Assembly: GCA_018333995.1 (NCBI GenBank)
Contig: JAGXSG010000007.1
Span: 93,428 to 157,427 of the forward strand
Length of the DNA: 64,000 nt
Origin: Clostridiales bacterium
GTDB taxonomy: Bacteria > Actinomycetota > Coriobacteriia > Anaerosomatales > SLCP01
Direction: 5' to 3'
Positions 52,414-60,522 of the stretch are shown here, in pieces. A program made the translations under genes and the position numbers. The notes under the pieces were generated by a model. That model searched no databases. It was not told where the DNA came from and saw nothing but the letters and a program-made list of their open reading frames with translations. The first letter of the stretch is position 1. Each line of letters opens with the position of its first letter.

Positions 52414-53346
52414 ATGCGCATCGGCGCACACATCTCGATGGCCCAAGGCCCGCTCGCGGCGCTCGCCTACGCGCGCGATGTCGGCTGCGAGTGCGTGCAA
52501 GTCTTCGCAAAGAGCCCTCGCAGGTGGGTGGGAAAGACCCCCGATGTCGAGGCGTCCCGCGCGTTCGCACAGCATCGCGCCGAGTACGGCGTACACGCGG
52601 TGTTCACTCACACCGCGTATCTGATCAACCTCGCCGCTGTCGAGCCGGACGCGCGTTCCCGTTCGATCAAAGCCCTTGCCGATGAAATCGATCGCGCACG
52701 TCTGCTCGCCGCCGACGCTGTCATCACGCACCTCGGTACCGATCCCTACGGTGATCGCGGTAGCGCCGCTTCGCGGATAGCAAGCGCAATCGAGGCAGCA
52801 TTTGCCGAGGCGAGCGTAGAAGCTGACCGCGCGCGCACCCCCCGGCTCTTGCTAGAGAACACCGCTGGTGCCGGTGGAACGTACGGGCGTGACGTCGCTG
52901 ACTTGGCCGCGGTCTTCTCGGCCGCATCACCTGAAGTTCGGCCCCTACTCGGAGTGTGCATCGATACCTGCCACGCCCACGTTGCGGGTATCGACGTAAG
53001 CAGCCCGGATGCATGGCGCGCGCTCGTTGCCGCTGTTGAGTCAGGTTGCGGCGAAGGGGTGATACGCGCGCTGCACGCGAACGATGCGATGTATCCGTTC
53101 GGGTCGAAGCGCGACCGTCACGCCTGGATAGGCGATGGCACCATCGGATACCAGGGGTTCTCGGCTATGTTGGGAGCACCGCTCGACGAGGACGTGTGTA
53201 TCCTCACCGAGATGCCAGGCGAGGTGCCGATAAAGGATATGGAGAACATTGGACGCCTCAAGCGCCTGAGGACAGACGCGAAAGGAGCGCCAAGCGGATC
53301 AGCCAAGCTCGACGGTTGCCCGCATACGCGTGTGCCTCTAGCATAG
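52414..53346 (+). CDS. nfo: Endonuclease IV (AP endonuclease)
   Basis: This base-excision repair enzyme cuts 5' of abasic sites. The 310-residue TIM barrel has MRIGAHISMAQG, FTHTAYLINLAA, ITHLGTDPYGD, LLENTAGAGG (zinc Glu), CIDTCHAHVAGID, and HANDAMYPFGSKRDRHAWIGDGTIG in separate metal-binding segments. AAAGGAG precedes ATG 52414. The last 25 residues are an extra basic tail. It completes a repair trio with dnaE2 and dinB. Confidence 0.94.
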   Translation: MRIGAHISMAQGPLAALAYARDVGCECVQVFAKSPRRWVGKTPDVEASRAFAQHRAEYGVHAVFTHTAYLINLAAVEPDARSRSIKALADEIDRARLLAADAVITHLGTDPYGDRGSAASRIASAIEAAFAEASVEADRARTPRLLLENTAGAGGTYGRDVADLAAVFSAASPEVRPLLGVCIDTCHAHVAGIDVSSPDAWRALVAAVESGCGEGVIRALHANDAMYPFGSKRDRHAWIGDGTIGYQGFSAMLGAPLDEDVCILTEMPGEVPIKDMENIGRLKRLRTDAKGAPSGSAKLDGCPHTRVPLA

Positions 53347-53392
53347 GAGGCGCGATGACAGGTCAGTGTGATAATGATGAGAGGTGCCTTCG

Positions 53393-54376
53393 ATGGCGTT
53401 CATCCTGCTTTCACGTGATGGTCTTGACGTCGAACTACTTGCCGGGCGGGCGTTCGAGACCCGCAAGGAGGCGCTGGGGGCCTTGCCGGATGTAAGTGCC
53501 GCTACGGACTCCCAGGAGTTTTTTATCGCCGATCTCGATGACGCCGTGCCCGTCCTCATCGTCCCGCAGCCGTATCCGGTGGCGCGCTCGGAATCGCCTT
53601 CCGAGGCAAGTGCCGGAGCGTGGGAGACGCCCACTGTCGAACAGCTCGAGCCCGAGACGCCTCAGGCACCAGCGGACGGTGTTCCGGACATGGACGCCGA
53701 AGAAGCAGCGGCGCTACTCGCCCCACCCATGGCGCCTGTGGGAGACCTCACGGACGCGCTGCGAAGGGCTGCTGGAGCCCTCGAGTCCTCCGGCATCGTC
53801 GCGCCAGAGTCGGTCCCGGCTGCGCCCCCTGCCGCAGACTCGGCTGTCACTCACTCAGCTGCCTGGCCGTGGGATGTCTCAGAGACAGACGTTCAAGTAG
53901 ACGGAAACGCTGGTCTCGTCGAGCCGCCTTCACACGCTCGCGCCGATGATGATATCGCCGTGGGCGACACTCCGGCTGCGATAGTCGAGTACGTGCCGGA
54001 CCCGCTGGAAGAACCCGCCCGTGATGTCGATGACCTCGTCCGCGCCGACGGTTCCGATGAGGCGATCGCCCTTGGCCGCCCCGTGATAATGGGAGCGTAC
54101 AACGACCCCGGGGAGTTTGTTGCGGCTGAAGAATCGATGGACCTCACAGGGGGTGTGGAGGATACGCGCCCACCACAAGCTCCCGTCCAGAATGACTCCG
54201 GTTTGCTCGCCGACCTCGAAGAGATCGGCGTATCCGACGATACCGGTCAATACGAGCCGGGCTCATCGGATATCGCCGATCTCACGTGCGATGAATGTGT
54301 CTACCTGAACACGTGTCCCAAGAAGGGGGAGAGCACTCCCGCGTCGTGCGGCTCATTCCAGTGGAAATCGGTGTAG
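53393..54376 (+). CDS. Acidic hypothetical protein with C-terminal cysteine motif
   Basis: This 327-residue protein matches nothing that I can name. Residues 1-60 form a small alpha/beta region (MAFILLSRDGLDVELLAGRA; FFIADLDDAVPVLIV). Residues 60-295 are a long acidic Pro/Ala-rich stretch that is probably disordered. The end carries a compact cysteine cluster: CDECVYLNTCP, then PASCGSFQWKSV (four Cys, C-x2-C-x5-C-x10-C), likely a metal or Fe-S site. GAGAGG at 53379-53384 supports ATG 53393. It stands alone between nfo and the iron transporter. Confidence 0.75.
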   Translation: MAFILLSRDGLDVELLAGRAFETRKEALGALPDVSAATDSQEFFIADLDDAVPVLIVPQPYPVARSESPSEASAGAWETPTVEQLEPETPQAPADGVPDMDAEEAAALLAPPMAPVGDLTDALRRAAGALESSGIVAPESVPAAPPAADSAVTHSAAWPWDVSETDVQVDGNAGLVEPPSHARADDDIAVGDTPAAIVEYVPDPLEEPARDVDDLVRADGSDEAIALGRPVIMGAYNDPGEFVAAEESMDLTGGVEDTRPPQAPVQNDSGLLADLEEIGVSDDTGQYEPGSSDIADLTCDECVYLNTCPKKGESTPASCGSFQWKSV

Positions 54377-54445
54377 GACACCCACCTGCTCTAGCGCGCC
54401 TCATTCCGCCTCTACCTGCGTAATCGTCATTCTTTCGTGTCTTGC

Positions 54446-54474
54446 TTGACACGCACCCTTCTGTCGCATAACAT
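54446..54474 (+). promoter_or_regulatory. Sigma-A promoter of the iron ABC operon
   Basis: TTGACA (54446-54451) and TAACAT (54469-54474) are separated by 17 bases, a strong promoter. The -35 lies in the right arm of a dyad CGTGTC/GACACG (54436-54441, 54448-54453), similar to the arrangement at the isc promoter. Transcription should start near 54481. Confidence 0.65.
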
Positions 54475-54497
54475 TTTGTACTTAGCACGTACGAACA

Positions 54498-54552
54498 CGT
54501 GTGCACCGTACACACGAATGTCTCGCTTGTGTACCGGTTACACAAGCGAGAC
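54498..54552. promoter_or_regulatory. Leader dyads upstream of iron transporter
   Basis: A perfect 14-base inverted repeat (GTCTCGCTTGTGTA at 54520-54533 and TACACAAGCGAGAC at 54539-54552) encloses only CCGGT. Just before it, CGTGTG and CACACG (54498-54503, 54511-54516) form a second dyad around CACCGTA. Both lie between the transcription start and the ribosome site of the substrate-binding gene. They could be protein operators or an RNA hairpin. No T-run follows, so a plain terminator is unlikely. Confidence 0.6.
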
Positions 54553-54579
54553 GCTCAACAGAAAGGTGGCAGCAGACGC

Positions 54580-55632
54580 ATGAGCAAGCAGAGTATGTAC
54601 GTGGTCCTCGCCGTGGTCCTCGTCGCCGTGGCCTTCGTGGCCGGCAGATTTCTCGGTGGCGCCGAACCGCAGCAGACTCCAACCGCGGAGAGCCCTGACG
54701 AGGCACCCAAATTTGTCAACGTCTACACGTCCCGTCACTACGGTGTCGAGCCTGTGTTCGAGCGTTTCACGGAGGAGACCGGCATCGAGGTCCGCTTCAC
54801 CAGTGGTGCCGACGCGCTTCTGAGAGAACGCCTCAAGGCGGAGGGCGAGAACACGCCCGCTGACATGTACATCGCTGTCGACGCGGGCAACCTCTGGCTC
54901 GCCGCCGAGGACGGACTCCTGGAATCCATCGATAGTCAAACGCTACGGGACAACATCCCCGAGGAGTTGCGCGATGCTGACGGGCGCTGGTTCGGCCTCA
55001 CTCAGCGCGTGCGCACTATCCTCTACCACCCTGACAGAGTGACTCCCGAGCAGCTGTCGACGTACGAGGCGCTCGCCGATCCAATGTGGAACGGCCGCCT
55101 ATTCATGCGTCCCTCGACTCACTCCTACACTCAATCGCTGGTCTCGAGCCTCATCGCAGAGCACGGACCGGCAGGTGCCGAGGAGATCGTGCGCGGTTGG
55201 GTGGCGAACCAGCCAACCTACATCGACAGTGATACTAAGATCCTCGAGGCTCTGGCGGCAGGCGAGGGTGACGTCGCTATCACAAACCACTACTATCTCG
55301 GCAGGTTGCTTGAAGAAAACCCCGACTTCCCGATTCGCGTGTTCTGGGCGAACCAGGATGATCGTGGAGCTCACGTCAACATCAGTGGAGCCGGTATTAC
55401 CGCAAACGCACCAAATCGCGACAACGCGCTTGCGTTGCTTGAGTGGCTGAGCGGAACCGGACAGGAGATCTTCGCGAGCAGCAACCATGAGTTCCCTGCC
55501 AACCCGGAAGCTGAAGCACATCCCATCATTCAGGAGTTCGGTCCGTTCAAGGCCGACCCGCTTAACAAGGGAGAATTTGGACGCCTTCAGGCTGACGCGG
55601 TTAAGCTACTAAACACTGTCGGCTACGAGTAG
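54580..55632 (+). CDS. Ferric iron ABC transporter, substrate-binding protein
   Basis: This extracytoplasmic binding protein has 350 residues. An N-terminal hydrophobic helix (about 6-25) lacks a lipobox cysteine, so it is probably a signal anchor or cleaved. The mature fold starts FVNVYTSRHYGVEPVFERF and continues GIEVRFTSGADALLRERLK, ADMYIAVDAGNLW and AITNHYYLGRLL, matching the FutA/FbpA iron-binding group with conserved tyrosines (HYYL). AAAGGTGG at 54562-54569 supports the ATG. It is followed by permease and ATPase. Confidence 0.9.
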   Translation: MSKQSMYVVLAVVLVAVAFVAGRFLGGAEPQQTPTAESPDEAPKFVNVYTSRHYGVEPVFERFTEETGIEVRFTSGADALLRERLKAEGENTPADMYIAVDAGNLWLAAEDGLLESIDSQTLRDNIPEELRDADGRWFGLTQRVRTILYHPDRVTPEQLSTYEALADPMWNGRLFMRPSTHSYTQSLVSSLIAEHGPAGAEEIVRGWVANQPTYIDSDTKILEALAAGEGDVAITNHYYLGRLLEENPDFPIRVFWANQDDRGAHVNISGAGITANAPNRDNALALLEWLSGTGQEIFASSNHEFPANPEAEAHPIIQEFGPFKADPLNKGEFGRLQADAVKLLNTVGYE

Positions 55633-55657
55633 TGTGCGATAGAGGCAAGAACGGTTG

Positions 55658-57334
55658 ATGTCAGAGCGTCACGGTAGAGTCACGCGAAAGATCATGAAGA
55701 GGTGGGGCGCGAACAGCGCCCCACCTCTCGTCGCGCTGTTGATCGCTGGTCTCGCCGTCCTTCCCGTGGGAGTTGTTGCGAGTTCTCTGCTGACACCCAC
55801 GTTCGAAGTGTGGTCACACCTGTGGGAGACCATTCTCCCCAGAATGGCGCTGAACACCGTGCTGCTCATCGCCGGCGTCGTCAGCGGCACGCTCGTGTTG
55901 GGAACTGGCCTCGCCTGGATCGTGACCGCGTACGAGTTTCCGGGCCGCCGCACATTCAAGTGGCTGCTCGTGCTCCCCATGGCGGTTCCGGCCTATATCA
56001 TGGGATTCATCTACATCGCGCTGCTCGACGGCTCGGGCCCACTCCAATCGGCGCTACGCGACGCGGGTGTTCAGACGGCCGCGTTTCCTGAGATCAGGTC
56101 AGCCGCGGGCGTGATCGCCGTCATGACGCTTGTTCTCTATCCCTACGTGTATTTGCTCGCTAAAGCGGGATTCGACGAGATATCCGGATCGATGTTCGAG
56201 GCGGCGCGCGCGCTCGGAGCGAGCCGATCACGGCGTTTTTTCAAAGTCGCTTTACCGCTCGCCCGTCCGTCGATCGCGGCAGGTGCCGGACTTGCGGCAA
56301 TGGAGGCGCTTGCCGACTTCGCGACAGTGAGGTACTTCAACTTCCCGACCGTGTCGGACGGGGTGTTGAGAGTCTGGCACGGACTGATGGACCTGGGGGC
56401 CGCGTCCGAGCTCGCGGGCGTGCTTGCCATGTTTACCCTTGTCTTGCTGCTACTGGAGCGCAGCTCAAGACGCAGACGGGCGTACCATCAGTCGAAGGGC
56501 AGAATTCCCGGCATACCAGTCACTCGTCTCAAGGGATGGAGTGCGGCAGGGGCGACCTCGGTGTGTGCCGCCACGGTGACTATCGCCTTTGGTATACCGG
56601 CTACTCAACTTCTCATCTGGGCTTACCGGGAGATCGGCGACGCGACGCGCGGTGAACTGCGCACCTATGGCGAGCTTGCACTCAACAGTCTCACACTTGC
56701 CTTGCTTGCCGCCGGATGCGCCGCTCTCGTCGGCCTGACATTCGCGGCGCTCTCGCGCGTCCGTCCTAGCGGCATCACACGGGCAGCGACAGCCCTCGTG
56801 TCGATCGGGTACTCGATGCCAGGCGCGGTAGTCGGCGTGGGCGTCATCCTCGCTCTCGCCGCACTCGACAGGACCGCCAATCGTGCCGGAGAGGTGCTCT
56901 TCGGTGTGGCTCCAGGCCTCATATTCGTCGGTTCCCTCGTTGGGCTTGTGTATGCGTATACCGCTCGATTCATGGCTGTTGCCCACAGTAGCATTGACTC
57001 CAGCATGGAAAAGATCGCTCCACAGACGGTACTCGCGGCACGCGCCCTGGGAGCGGGACCGCTTCGGGTTGGCTATCGCATACAGTTGCCGCTGATAATC
57101 CCTGGCATCACCGCCGGTGCGATCCTCGTCTTCGTCGATGTCATGAAAGAGCTGCCAATAACGGTTCTCCTGCGCCCATTTGGCTACGACACCCTGGCGA
57201 TCTGGGTGTGGCAGATGGCCGCCGAGTCACTGTGGTCGAGCACAGCGCTGCCAGCGCTTGCGATCGTCGTGACCGGCCTTCTCCCCGTCAAGCTACTGCT
57301 TGATGCGAGCGAGACACATGAAAGGAAGCGGTAG
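55658..57334 (+). CDS. Ferric iron ABC transporter, permease
   Basis: This inner-membrane permease of about 558 residues is made of two fused ABC-2-like halves, as in FbpB/SfuB. Each half has a coupling EAA-type loop: MFEAARALGASRSRRFFKVALPLARPSI and TVLAARALGAGPLRVGYRIQLPLIIPGI (written as separate motifs). About 12 hydrophobic segments are seen. ATG 55658 or TTG 55655 is the start. The stop lies 4 bases before the ATPase gene. Confidence 0.9.
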   Translation: MSERHGRVTRKIMKRWGANSAPPLVALLIAGLAVLPVGVVASSLLTPTFEVWSHLWETILPRMALNTVLLIAGVVSGTLVLGTGLAWIVTAYEFPGRRTFKWLLVLPMAVPAYIMGFIYIALLDGSGPLQSALRDAGVQTAAFPEIRSAAGVIAVMTLVLYPYVYLLAKAGFDEISGSMFEAARALGASRSRRFFKVALPLARPSIAAGAGLAAMEALADFATVRYFNFPTVSDGVLRVWHGLMDLGAASELAGVLAMFTLVLLLLERSSRRRRAYHQSKGRIPGIPVTRLKGWSAAGATSVCAATVTIAFGIPATQLLIWAYREIGDATRGELRTYGELALNSLTLALLAAGCAALVGLTFAALSRVRPSGITRAATALVSIGYSMPGAVVGVGVILALAALDRTANRAGEVLFGVAPGLIFVGSLVGLVYAYTARFMAVAHSSIDSSMEKIAPQTVLAARALGAGPLRVGYRIQLPLIIPGITAGAILVFVDVMKELPITVLLRPFGYDTLAIWVWQMAAESLWSSTALPALAIVVTGLLPVKLLLDASETHERKR

Positions 57335-57338
57335 TGTC

Positions 57339-58424
57339 ATGAACAAGATTGAGTCTCCCTCAACAACATCGCCTGACTCCTCGCCACATGTGGTCCTGAC
57401 CGCGGTGCGCAAGGAGTACGTATCCGGTGTTCCCGCGGTCGATGGGATCAGCCTTACGGTTAGCAGGGGGGAGTTCTTCTCTCTACTCGGCCCATCGGGA
57501 TGCGGAAAGACGACGACCCTTCGACTCATCGCTGGACTAGAAACGGTGACGGAGGGCTCGGTCCTGATCGACGGGATGGAGGTAGCGAGCGCCACCTCAC
57601 ACACGCCACCCGAGGGCAGGCATGTTGGGATCGTCTTCCAGGATTACGCGCTCTTTCCCCACATGACCGTCGATGAGAACATCGCTTTCGGCCTCCACGG
57701 GCGTCCAAAAGCTGAAGTGCGGCACCGCGTGACAGAGTTGCTTGGCCTTGTGGGGCTCTCGTCTCTGGGTTCCAGCTATCCACACGAACTTTCCGGAGGT
57801 CAGAGACAACGTGTGGCGCTTGCGCGCTCACTGGCTCCCGCGCCCGAGATCATGCTGCTCGACGAGCCGTTCTCGAATCTCGACGCCGAACTCAGGGCAT
57901 CACTTCGTGAAGAGACCCGCGAGATACTGAAGTCCCAAGGTGCCACCACGATCCTCGTCACACACGACAGGGAAGAAGCATTCTCACTGTCCGATCGCAT
58001 CGGCTTGCTCAACAATGGGCTGCTAGAACAGGTGGGGGCCGCTTATGACGTATACCATCATCCCGTCAACGCGTTTGTGGCGGAGTTCACGGGAAAAGTG
58101 GACTTTCTTCCTGCCGAGGTATGCGGAGACCGGCTGATCACGGGACTCGGGGAGTTCCTGGCGAGTTCCCCATTACCTGCCGGATGCGTCAGCGGCAAAC
58201 TGATGGTTCGTCCCGACGACATCACGATCGCCGAAGACCCGCTCGGCATCGCGCGGATCATCGACATCGAATTCCTCGGCGGAAGCGCGCTTTACACCCT
58301 AGAGCTGGAAAACGGGTTGCGTTTTCATTCACTCATGTCATCCACCCGGCTTCTCGCGCCGGACGTCCGCGTAAGGATCGAGACCGATCTAGCGCACCTT
58401 GTGTTCCTTCCCTCGGAAACGTAG
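57339..58424 (+). CDS. Ferric iron ABC transporter, ATP-binding protein
   Basis: This ATPase of 361 residues powers iron uptake. Walker A GPSGCGKTTTLRLIAG, Q-loop FQDYALFPHMTV, signature LSGGQRQRVALARSL, Walker B LLDEPFSNLDAELR and H-loop VTHDREEAF are complete. The last 110 residues are a TOBE-type regulatory domain, as in FbpC and related iron or spermidine ATPases. AAAGGAAG precedes ATG 57339. It ends the operon; no terminator hairpin is evident. Confidence 0.9.
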   Translation: MNKIESPSTTSPDSSPHVVLTAVRKEYVSGVPAVDGISLTVSRGEFFSLLGPSGCGKTTTLRLIAGLETVTEGSVLIDGMEVASATSHTPPEGRHVGIVFQDYALFPHMTVDENIAFGLHGRPKAEVRHRVTELLGLVGLSSLGSSYPHELSGGQRQRVALARSLAPAPEIMLLDEPFSNLDAELRASLREETREILKSQGATTILVTHDREEAFSLSDRIGLLNNGLLEQVGAAYDVYHHPVNAFVAEFTGKVDFLPAEVCGDRLITGLGEFLASSPLPAGCVSGKLMVRPDDITIAEDPLGIARIIDIEFLGGSALYTLELENGLRFHSLMSSTRLLAPDVRVRIETDLAHLVFLPSET

Positions 58425-58460
58425 GGCCGTCGTCGCACCCGTCTCTTCACGGTCGTGGGC

Positions 58461-58487
58461 TCAAGGGTGACGCTTCTGGGCCGATAC
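58461..58487 (+). promoter_or_regulatory. Second sigma-28-like promoter
   Basis: GCCGATAC (58480-58487) repeats the exact 8-mer found before flgM, with TCAAG (58461-58465) 14 bases upstream (15 at flgM). It lies 43 bases before the ATG of the secreted protein. The paired match supports a shared sigma factor, but the -35 part is weak. Confidence 0.4.
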
Positions 58488-58530
58488 AGTAGTATGGATC
58501 GTGTACGCGCGCCTCTGAAACGGGGAGATC

Positions 58531-60060
58531 ATGTCACACTCTAGTCGCAGCAAGGTCTGTAGCGTGTTCGTCGCGGCCCTCCTGGTCGTGTCGCTTATCC
58601 CGCAGCCCGCTTTTGGTTCGGTGAGCGACATCCCGAGCCCCCTCGGCGAATTTGTCACTAACCCCCACGGGTGGGTCGACTGGAACAACCCGGACCTCAA
58701 CTGGCGTCAGGGATGGGGCAATTCGACAACGGTTAAGTACCTGCTCAACCTTCCAGCGATGGACGAGTACGACCACTCCCGCGAGGGCAACATCCGGCAC
58801 GTGCACTACCGATTCGACCGTAGCCTCCTCGTTCGGGATGTCATACCTGGCGGTGAACGCGTCGACATGAGCACGGTATTTCCCGCGGACGGCGTCGTCG
58901 ATATCCAGAAGGACCTCGTATCTCACTGGTACTTGGAACCAGAATCGGCGTGGGGCTACGTTCCGCTCGCGGCTCAGAAGCACCCCTTTGAGGGGATCTG
59001 GAGCTTTGCATACCGTTTTGAGGCTGATGGCCCGTTAGGCAACGAAAGCGTGCTGTCGTCCAACACCATCGGCCCGATCACTTTAGGCATCGACGTCACT
59101 GCGCCACTGCAGGTGCGGACACTTACAGCGAAACCGTCGGAGCGGTACACGGGCCCCACCGGTCCATGGACCGCCTCAACACAGGCGTTCGTCTTCTGGG
59201 AGGACCGTCAGTACGACGACCTGTCGGGCACCGCGAACTTCGAGGTGCAGGTCAACGGCGAAACACGCGGAAAGCCGGTGTTCTATCTGCCGCCCACCAA
59301 GCCCTACGTCACGATTCACGACATGCCGCCCGGTACAAGCACGATCCGGGTACGCGCCGTAGACCGTGCAACCAATCCGGGGCCGTGGGCCACCACCACA
59401 TTTCGCTCTGATCCCGACGTGCCAACGTTGAAGATCACCCGCCCAGCCAAGGATAACGCTCTCATAGGGGCGTTTTACACCTTCGAAGCCGAGGCGACTG
59501 ACCTTGCAGGCATCCGCTGGGTGCGCTTTTCGATCGATGGAGCCCCGGTTGGCACGGTCACCAAACCTCCATACCGCTTGGCCCTCGACATGCGAAAGTA
59601 CAGGAACGGCGCTCATACATTGACTGTCGAGACTCAAGACATGCTCGGTCGCATCGTCAAGCAGACCCGGCCCTTCAATCTTGACAAGATCATTCCGCAC
59701 ATACGTGATGTGCGGGACGCGCCGGATCCGTTCTATCCAATCATCCGTGAGGGCTACAAAGACAACATGACCGTCCACATGAATCTCACCAAAGACGTCC
59801 ACGTCATGCTGTTCGTATACAACTCAGATGGCGAACTCGTGGCGACGCGTCAAGGGCGCCGAGCGGCCGGGAACGCGAACATCTCCTGGAACGGCGCACA
59901 CGACGCCGACGGCTCAACCAGCACCGGAACGTACTCGTACAGGCTCCGCGTGAACGACTGGGCTGGCAACGTGACCTGGTCGGGAAGAGGGCACACGACG
60001 ATACGGGATTACGAGATCGTACGCGTCGCGCCTAACGCGGTTCGGGTTATTCCGCGCTAG
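58531..60060 (+). CDS. Secreted protein with Ig-like repeats
   Basis: This 509-residue exported protein has signal peptide VFVAALLVVSLIPQPAFG with a probable cut after AFG. The mature part has an N-terminal unknown domain rich in Trp and Tyr, then fibronectin or Ig-like units (PPGTSTIRVRAVDRATNPGPW; GIRWVRFSIDGAPVGTV with GAHTLTVETQDMLGR). A C-terminal FlgD-type Ig fold follows (VHVMLFVYNSDGELV; STGTYSYRLRVNDWAGN). GGGGAG lies before ATG 58531. The role may be surface or adhesion related; no enzyme motif is visible. Confidence 0.8.
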   Translation: MSHSSRSKVCSVFVAALLVVSLIPQPAFGSVSDIPSPLGEFVTNPHGWVDWNNPDLNWRQGWGNSTTVKYLLNLPAMDEYDHSREGNIRHVHYRFDRSLLVRDVIPGGERVDMSTVFPADGVVDIQKDLVSHWYLEPESAWGYVPLAAQKHPFEGIWSFAYRFEADGPLGNESVLSSNTIGPITLGIDVTAPLQVRTLTAKPSERYTGPTGPWTASTQAFVFWEDRQYDDLSGTANFEVQVNGETRGKPVFYLPPTKPYVTIHDMPPGTSTIRVRAVDRATNPGPWATTTFRSDPDVPTLKITRPAKDNALIGAFYTFEAEATDLAGIRWVRFSIDGAPVGTVTKPPYRLALDMRKYRNGAHTLTVETQDMLGRIVKQTRPFNLDKIIPHIRDVRDAPDPFYPIIREGYKDNMTVHMNLTKDVHVMLFVYNSDGELVATRQGRRAAGNANISWNGAHDADGSTSTGTYSYRLRVNDWAGNVTWSGRGHTTIRDYEIVRVAPNAVRVIPR

Positions 60061-60097
60061 ATTCGCGCGATGAACGCCGATACGCACTCCGGATTTT

Positions 60098-60128
60098 AGA
60101 GGCGGCCACACGGTGGCCGCCTCTTCTC
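60098..60128. terminator. Strong hairpin between secreted protein and rnpB
   Basis: AGAGGCGGCCAC (60098-60109) and GTGGCCGCCTCT (60113-60124) form a perfect 12-pair stem with loop ACG, placed between two convergent genes. It is followed by TCTC on the + strand and AAAATCC on the - strand. It probably ends both transcripts, although neither side has a full T-tract. Confidence 0.6.
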
Positions 60129-60138
60129 ATGCAATTGG

Positions 60139-60481
60139 GGAGTGGGCCGGTAAGCCGGATTCTGTCGAGGACGATCATCTATCTGGGACCGCCGTCGCCG
60201 ACGGCCTCACGCGGGCTGACCCGAGCGACGGCCGGGCAGGCCTTAACCGCTCCTATTCGCCCTTGCTCCAGGTGGGGTTTGCCAAGCCGTCACGTCGCCG
60301 TGACGCTGGTGCGCTCTTACCGCACCGTTTCAGCTTTTCTCCCGCGCGTGCGGGGGAGTTTTCTTTTCTGTGGCACTTTCCGTCGCGTCACCGCGCCCTG
60401 CCGTTAGCAGGCACCTTGCCCTGTGGAGTCCGGACTTTCCTCACGCGCATCGTGTGCGCGCGCGATCGCCTGACCCACTCC
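60139..60481 (-). ncRNA. rnpB: RNase P RNA, bacterial type A
   Basis: Read on the minus strand, the ends pair (GGAGTGGG at the 5' end with CCCACTCC at the 3' end). The universal core is present: GAGGAAAGTCCGGACTCCAC, then CAGGGCAAGGTGCC, and near the 3' end GAATAGGAGCGG and ACAGAATCCGGCTTACCGG. The length is 343 bases. It cleaves 5' leaders from precursor tRNAs. The GC-rich stems match the host. It sits downstream of glnS. Confidence 0.95.
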
Positions 60482-60488
60482 GCTAACC

Positions 60489-60497
60489 ATTCTAGCA
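60489..60497 (-). promoter_or_regulatory. Extended -10 promoter of rnpB
   Basis: On the minus strand TGC is followed directly by TAGAAT, an extended -10 box. It ends 7 bases before the mature 5' end of RNase P RNA, so the primary transcript would start at the mature end. The -35 region is weak. Confidence 0.55.
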
Positions 60498-60522
60498 GGT
60501 TCATGCGGGGTCGAAGGGTGAC

